In this document: positions 59,677 through 64,000 of the stretch, in pieces
Layout of the letters: every line of letters begins with the position of its first letter
Position numbering within the stretch: position 1 is the first letter of the stretch
Origin: Microstegium vimineum
Taxonomy: Eukaryota; Streptophyta; Magnoliopsida; Poales; Poaceae
DNA length: 64,000 bases
Assembly (NCBI GenBank): GCA_022036555.1
Contig: CM039128.1
Location: forward strand, 5,270,049 to 5,334,048
Reading direction: 5' to 3'
Position numbers and translations under genes: made by a program
Notes under the pieces: generated by a model
What the model saw: only the letters and a program-made list of their open reading frames with translations
Database searches by the model: none
What the model was told of the DNA's origin: nothing

Positions 59677-60801
59677 TGTTGGCACAAAAAGCGTCAGATC
59701 TGTGAACACCTCGGGCTATTACCCAAAGCTCGATATTCCGGAGGCGTGCCAGTCGATTTGACCAATCAATCGACAAGGATGATAACTATGACAAACTGAA
59801 CGAGACGATAGCGATGCGCCCGGACGTCAAGGCTCAGATTGATCAAGGATAACTAGAGCAGAGCTGAACGAGGCAAACAGCGATGCGCCCGGATTGCCAA
59901 AGCTCAGAGGTACTCCCACACGGAACTAGCAAGGATTTGACGGAGATCAGGGTGATGCAGCCCGTCGAAAGCTTGAAGAACTCGTTAATAACTACAGCTA
60001 ATGCAGTAAAAGGGTAAATTGCGATAAAAAGTAGAATAAGATAAAATTGGTTTGGTTTTGAATTGGATTGTTTTTATTCCATAGCCCTGGGGCATATATT
60101 TATACTCCCGCATGGAGAGTTGTACAAAGACACGACACATATCCTTCCTAAAACAAACTCCTACTTAAAGGAAACTGACTCGCGTAGGAGCCGGATAACA
60201 ATATTTATTTCCTAAACAAACACACCTATTTTAAAGGAAAACAAACGACCCATGCAAGAGTCAGACTCAAACTACTATAATAATACTGGCACAAAACACC
60301 AGTTTCCTTATACTTCTTTTCGATGGAAACTTTCCATGGGCAGACCCCTTCAATCCGCACCTTCCTTCTTTGGCCACATGTAATCCTCTGCTGCCGTCAA
60401 GTGCTAAGTCACGCCCATCGGCATCGGCAATACTTTCCCGATCGGCAATCGGCAGCATCTCTTCGTCGGCAATCGGCAATGAGCCCTCATCGGCAATCGG
60501 CAACGAACTCTTATCGGCAATCGGCAACCATCTTCCATCAGCAATCGGCAACGACCCCTTATCGGTAATCGGCAAGGACTCTTCATCGGCCATCGGCAAT
60601 GACTTCATTGGCAATCAGCTTCAGCAAGACTTCACCAATTATCCTTTGTCAGCAAAGATCATCCAGCCTCCATCGGCAACACACTTAGTCTTCCCGCAAC
60701 ACTCTTCCATCGGCAATATCGACTCCCGATGCCGATGGAGAACGGCCGGTGACCAGTCAAGCCTCAGCCCATTTGACACGTGTCGAAAAACGGTGTCAAC
60801 A
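59677..60801 (-). repeat. Tat-2 5' LTR (1,125 bp)
   Basis: Same length as the 3' LTR, with one change in the terminal repeat (TGTTGGCAC). Minisatellite at about 60,424-60,610 with the same number of units as the partner. Confidence 0.96.
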
Positions 60802-60957
60802 CATCTGCCTCTGCATCTCTTCGACACTTCTTTGGCTACCAAAGAACTGGCCAAAGAATGCTTCCGGTGTCATTGCAGGTGGTGGTGGTGGTGGTAGGTC
60901 CTCTCTCTAGGATGCCTCTCCATCACCCCGGTTGGTGCGACGAGTGTTAGCCATCAT
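60802..60957 (-). pseudogene. Tekay gag N-terminus (cut off by Tat-2)
   Basis: Start ATG at 60,957 (MMANTRRTNRGDGEAS), then a TAG at 60,907-60,909 where Gln is expected, a poly-Pro stretch and AMTPEAFFGQFF. The end of this piece, read across the CATCT duplication, joins in frame with the segment starting at 47,717. This confirms that gag was one gene before Tat-2 landed. Confidence 0.9.
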
Positions 60958-61265
60958 CTATATAGCCCATTAACAAGCAACAATTAGGTGATGCCATATT
61001 GAATCAATGAATAAATACCGTGCTGTACAAAATGTAACATTAAGCACACGACCAGATATAGTTATCCATCTTTCCACATAACATCACATAATTAATTGCT
61101 CGTCATAAACATACAAATAACAATCCAAATCCGTCGCCAGAACAACGCCTAGACTTAAATTCCATATTCGGCTTACACATTACGAAGATCCAAATTAAAC
61201 AGAGTCTTAAACAACACCAAGATACAAAAGCTACTTGCACGGAAGATCAACTCCTAATCTAATGC

Positions 61266-62300
61266 TCAGTAACCGTCGGAGTAGTCGTGCTCTCCGATGT
61301 TGTCGTCGAGGTTGTCGTCGTAGAAGGGCTCGTCGGCGAAGACCTCGTTCGGTGAGTCAGGACCAAGGATCACTCCATCCTGTGGCTCTGGCTCCTCAGG
61401 TGCAGGTGCTTCGGCGACTTCAGCTGCTGCTGCTGCCTGCTGCTGGTGGAGAGCGTGGAAAGCCTTGTGCAGGTTGTTGATGTACTCCTGCTGTCCATTA
61501 AGGTTTCCCTCTAACTCTGCAACTCTGGCTTGCAGGTCCTCTGACTCGGTCCAAGCTTCATTCCTGGAGTTGGTGGCCTCGAGAAGCAACTGCTCACTGA
61601 CCACACGAGCGGTGATCTCCTCCTCCAACTTTGTCTGAGCCTGATTGCGTTCCAGAGTCATCTGAGCTAACTCTGCCTGAAGGTTCTCGACAGCTGTCTC
61701 GAACTCTTGCTGCAACTGGCGCTTGCTTTCCATCGTGGCGTTGTGGATTTCTGCAACATCCGCAAGACTGCGCTCCAGACTCTCACAAGTGCCTAGAAGA
61801 GCTCCAGTGGCACCCATGGCTGGGGTCTCACAAAAGAAAAGCTCCTCTTCGCCTCCTGTCAGAGCTGTCTCCTCAGTCTGCATCCAATCCACAGGAAAAG
61901 CTGATCCACGTGGAAACACTCCCGGCCATGCGTCTGCAAGATCTGCTGGAAAACGAGCGATGATGTCCTTTAGCACCAGGTATGCTGCCCTGTGGGCTCC
62001 ATCTTTAGCACAAGCTCCTTTGGTAACGATCATCCATCCTGCCCAGTCGGGCCTTCCTTCCAAAGCTTTTACTCTGACCTCAACCTGAACCAAAGAATCT
62101 TAACCATACTGCTGCTTCTGCCAAGAGTACTTGGGTTCACTGCCCTCGGAATACCCAATGGCGTGCAAAACTCGCCAAAGGATAGTTGGCAGCCCAAAGT
62201 ACGTCAAAAACTTTCCCCTGGTCATCTTCCTTGCCAAAGGGTGGCGAGGGACTCCTGCTCCTTCGGTTGCTTTCCTAGCGGTCAGACGGGTACGAGGCAT
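61266..62300 (-). CDS. Extra ORF upstream of Tekay gag: H3-tail-like N-terminus plus coiled coil (one stop)
   Basis: 344 codons in one frame, in the same sense as gag, with a single TAA at 62,100-62,102 (codon 67, probably CAA before). The first residues, MPRTRLTARKATEG, align with the histone H3 tail MARTKQTARKSTGG. The resemblance continues as VPRHPLARK against H3 APRKQLATK. About residues 26-140 are a globular-looking part with several Trp. A coiled coil of some 120 residues (about 61,750-61,430) follows, then an Ala/Pro/Glu segment and an acidic tail rich in Asp/Tyr (DDNLDDNIGEHDYSDGY). It lies 309 bp before the gag start and 745 bp after the 5' LTR. No known retrotransposon domain is recognised. 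The function is unknown; see findings. Confidence 0.8.
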
Positions 62301-63045
62301 CTGAAGAAAAAGGGGTTTCGACTTTCGTGAGACAGGTATTAAGTTGGTCATTTTTATCAAAAGGGGATGATTACAATTTAAGGGGAGGGATGACATCGTA
62401 CATGAATATAAACATGATGCATGATCGTAAATACGTTCTCACTCAACTAGAATGACTCGTAAGTCCTAACGTTCTAGTCGGTGGCAAGACGATCTCTCAT
62501 TACGCAGTTATTCGTTCTACACGGTTGCGTAGTTAGTGTACCTGCAGAAAATTCATTTCAGCCCAAGAAGAACCAAACCCAATGCAGAAAATCACCGGGC
62601 ACTTCCTGATACGCACCAAGTACATACCAGTTAGATACCAAAAACTTATGCACCAAGCTCGGAAAACCCACCCAACATTTCATACTTCTCAGATATGTTT
62701 GCGTGAAAGCTCGCATATCCTTAAGTAACAAGATATCACTTCCCTTGACCAACGGTTGGAAGGTCTACTCTCACATCTCACAAATAATTTTCAATGCAAT
62801 TTTCGAACCTAATATCATCCTTCCCAAGAATGATATCCCGGCAAATTACAAAGATCCAGCATGAGCAAAAACCCGGAACCAAGTTAGTATAACTAAGCCA
62901 CCTGATTTCCTAGTATAGGGCTTAAGGACTAGACTCTGGCAACCAAGTTTCGAAAGTAGTTTATAAAAATAGTTTTGAAAATACCCGTTTTGTTGAAAAG
63001 TTGCTCAAACGAATGAGGATACCTGAACAATGCTCCGATACCAGC
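62301..63045 (-). other. Tekay 5' leader between primer-binding site and the extra ORF
   Basis: Noncoding leader. The primer site TGGTATCGGAGC is next to the LTR. Nothing else recognised. Confidence 0.7.
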
Positions 63046-64000
63046 TGTGACGGAACCGCCCAGATTATAAGAGATCAAGTGCTAAAGTAGCTGACTTAAC
63101 TACCACTTAAAACACTTGAGCCCATATAATCCCGGTAGTCTAGAAATCTCGAAGGATTTCTAACATCAACTCAGGATCGCGTACATTCAGGTATACACAT
63201 TCGAACGAGCCACAAATAAACCAAAAATACTTGAAGTACGAAATAAAGTTATTACAACACCTTGTTTCAAATAGAAGTAGTACTTACGCCACAACACTTG
63301 TGGCCAAATAAAACATTGTTTGAAACTGATCTCAGAGTTTTAAAAGACAGGGGTGCCCACAACGTCATGTCCGACAACAGCAAAAGATGAGCTCGTAGAA
63401 GACCTTGCCCAAGGCCTACTCCTCTTCTCCTTCAGCAGGATAGAGACAGTGCTTACAATAGCCGAAGTATACTTGGCCATCTGCAACAAACGGGATAAAC
63501 CCTGAGTACGGGAATGTACTCAGCTAGACTTACCCGTCTAACTGAAAATAAAGACTCCAAGGATATGCATGGCTGTATCTGGAGTTGGGTAAGTTTTACT
63601 TTGCGGAAATGCTTTAAATTAAAGGAGTTTACTTTAATGAGTAGATGAGCAGTCATCTTTTATCCTACTAATTATCTCTAGGTTATTGCATCTATACTAG
63701 AGCACACACTTGATCTACTCAAACAATATAATAACATATATCCAGTTCCTTCATCAATATTTTAGTAGAACCATTACGATGTCACATGGAGTTGTACCGT
63801 GGTGAAGCTCAGCATAATCCCCCATATCCAGTGGGGGCGGCAATTCGAATCGATATACACCAGCTGGTAAGATTACCTTTAACACACGCCCATACTTTCC
63901 CCGTCGGGTCAACATTAGGTTACCGCTCAACAAAGTCCAGGTGGTAACCGACGCGATCTCAGAGTAGTCCACCCAATTGTAGAAAATAGATGGCCACCAC
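63046..64000 (-). repeat. Tekay 5' LTR, partial (955 bp in the window)
   Basis: Matches 39,470-40,440 at about 98% by hand count, with one length change in a G run. The rest of the LTR and the outer target duplication lie outside the window. Confidence 0.95.

Larger units (their letters stand above)
47718..60801 (-). mobile_element. Tat-2: second full-length Tat-clade Ty3/gypsy element (13,084 bp)
   Basis: Inserted in Tekay gag with the 5-bp duplication CATCT at 47,713-47,717 and 60,802-60,806. LTRs (both 1,125 bp) are 47,718-48,842 (3') and 59,677-60,801 (5'); I count about 15 differences, so it is young. The layout is the same as Tat-1: gag-protease and pol on the minus strand, and the plant-mobile-domain gene antisense next to the 3' LTR. 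Tat-1 and Tat-2 are members of one family. Confidence 0.96.
39470..64000 (-). mobile_element. Tekay-type Ty3/gypsy chromovirus, running off the window, split by Tat-2
   Basis: 3' LTR 39,470-43,393; 5' LTR from 63,046 to beyond the window. The LTR ends are TGTGAC/GTCACA. The polypurine tract (AAGGGGGGAAGGGT on the minus strand) adjoins the 3' LTR. The primer site TGGTATCGGAGC, matching initiator tRNA-Met, lies two bases inside the 5' LTR at about 63,043-63,032. Minus-strand order: extra ORF (62,300-61,266), gag (60,957 onward, interrupted by Tat-2 and resuming at 47,712), protease, RT, RNase H, integrase with chromodomain (ending 43,435). LTR copies differ at about 15 positions over 955 compared bases (hand count). 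Eight premature stops make it defective. Confidence 0.93.

Overview
The window is plant nuclear DNA, almost certainly from a grass (Poaceae). It has GT-AG introns of plant type, a phi-class glutathione transferase, plant sulfite oxidase, Tourist and Mutator-like MITEs, and Tat and Tekay Ty3/gypsy elements. I infer a panicoid grass but cannot name the species. There are no prokaryotic features.

The left third (about 1-21,620) is gene space. It opens with a damaged L1-type LINE (minus strand) split by a 1,665-bp solo LTR at 1,554-3,218 (5-bp target duplication CACGA). Next are an F-box/LRR gene with a 5' UTR intron (CDS 7,093-8,541, plus), a frameshifted phi-class GST pseudogene (10,649-11,552, plus) and a 12-exon sulfite oxidase gene (12,315-17,633, minus). 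All sulfite oxidase exons could be placed to the base with canonical splice sites. Its exon 9 exists twice, the copies separated by 2.25 kb that carry an unrelated 189-codon plus-strand ORF with its own GGCCCA-rich upstream region. From 17.6 to 21.6 kb there are only repeats, including a 1,072-bp Mutator-type foldback element (9-bp target duplication) inside an older MITE.

The right two thirds (about 21,640-64,000) is a Russian doll of transposons. The host is a PIF/Harbinger DNA transposon on the minus strand, with a HARBI1-like transposase, a Myb/SANT-like protein and a third small ORF with an RNase H1 N-terminal/viroplasmin-like domain plus a membrane segment. A 13.07-kb Tat-clade Ty3/gypsy element (Tat-1, 22,833-35,897, TSD CCAGC) lies inside it. 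A Tekay-type chromovirus (39,470 to beyond the window end) adjoins it. The Tekay gag is in turn split by a second Tat copy (Tat-2, 47,718-60,801, TSD CATCT). All three LTR elements read on the minus strand.

Each Tat copy carries gag-protease and pol joined by an overlapping UAAUG stop/start. Pol has two RNase H domains. A five-exon ANTISENSE gene with its own TATA box encodes a plant-mobile-domain protein of about 980 residues. The Tat elements are saturated (about 7-fold) with the motif TGCCGAT/ATCGGCA in coding, intronic and LTR sequence alike, which neighbouring elements are not. The Tekay element has an extra sense ORF upstream of gag whose N-terminus closely resembles the histone H3 tail around Lys9. 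These two observations are the best candidates for something undescribed: a retrotransposon histone mimic, and a motif-plus-antisense-protein system that may resemble known transposon anti-silencing systems.
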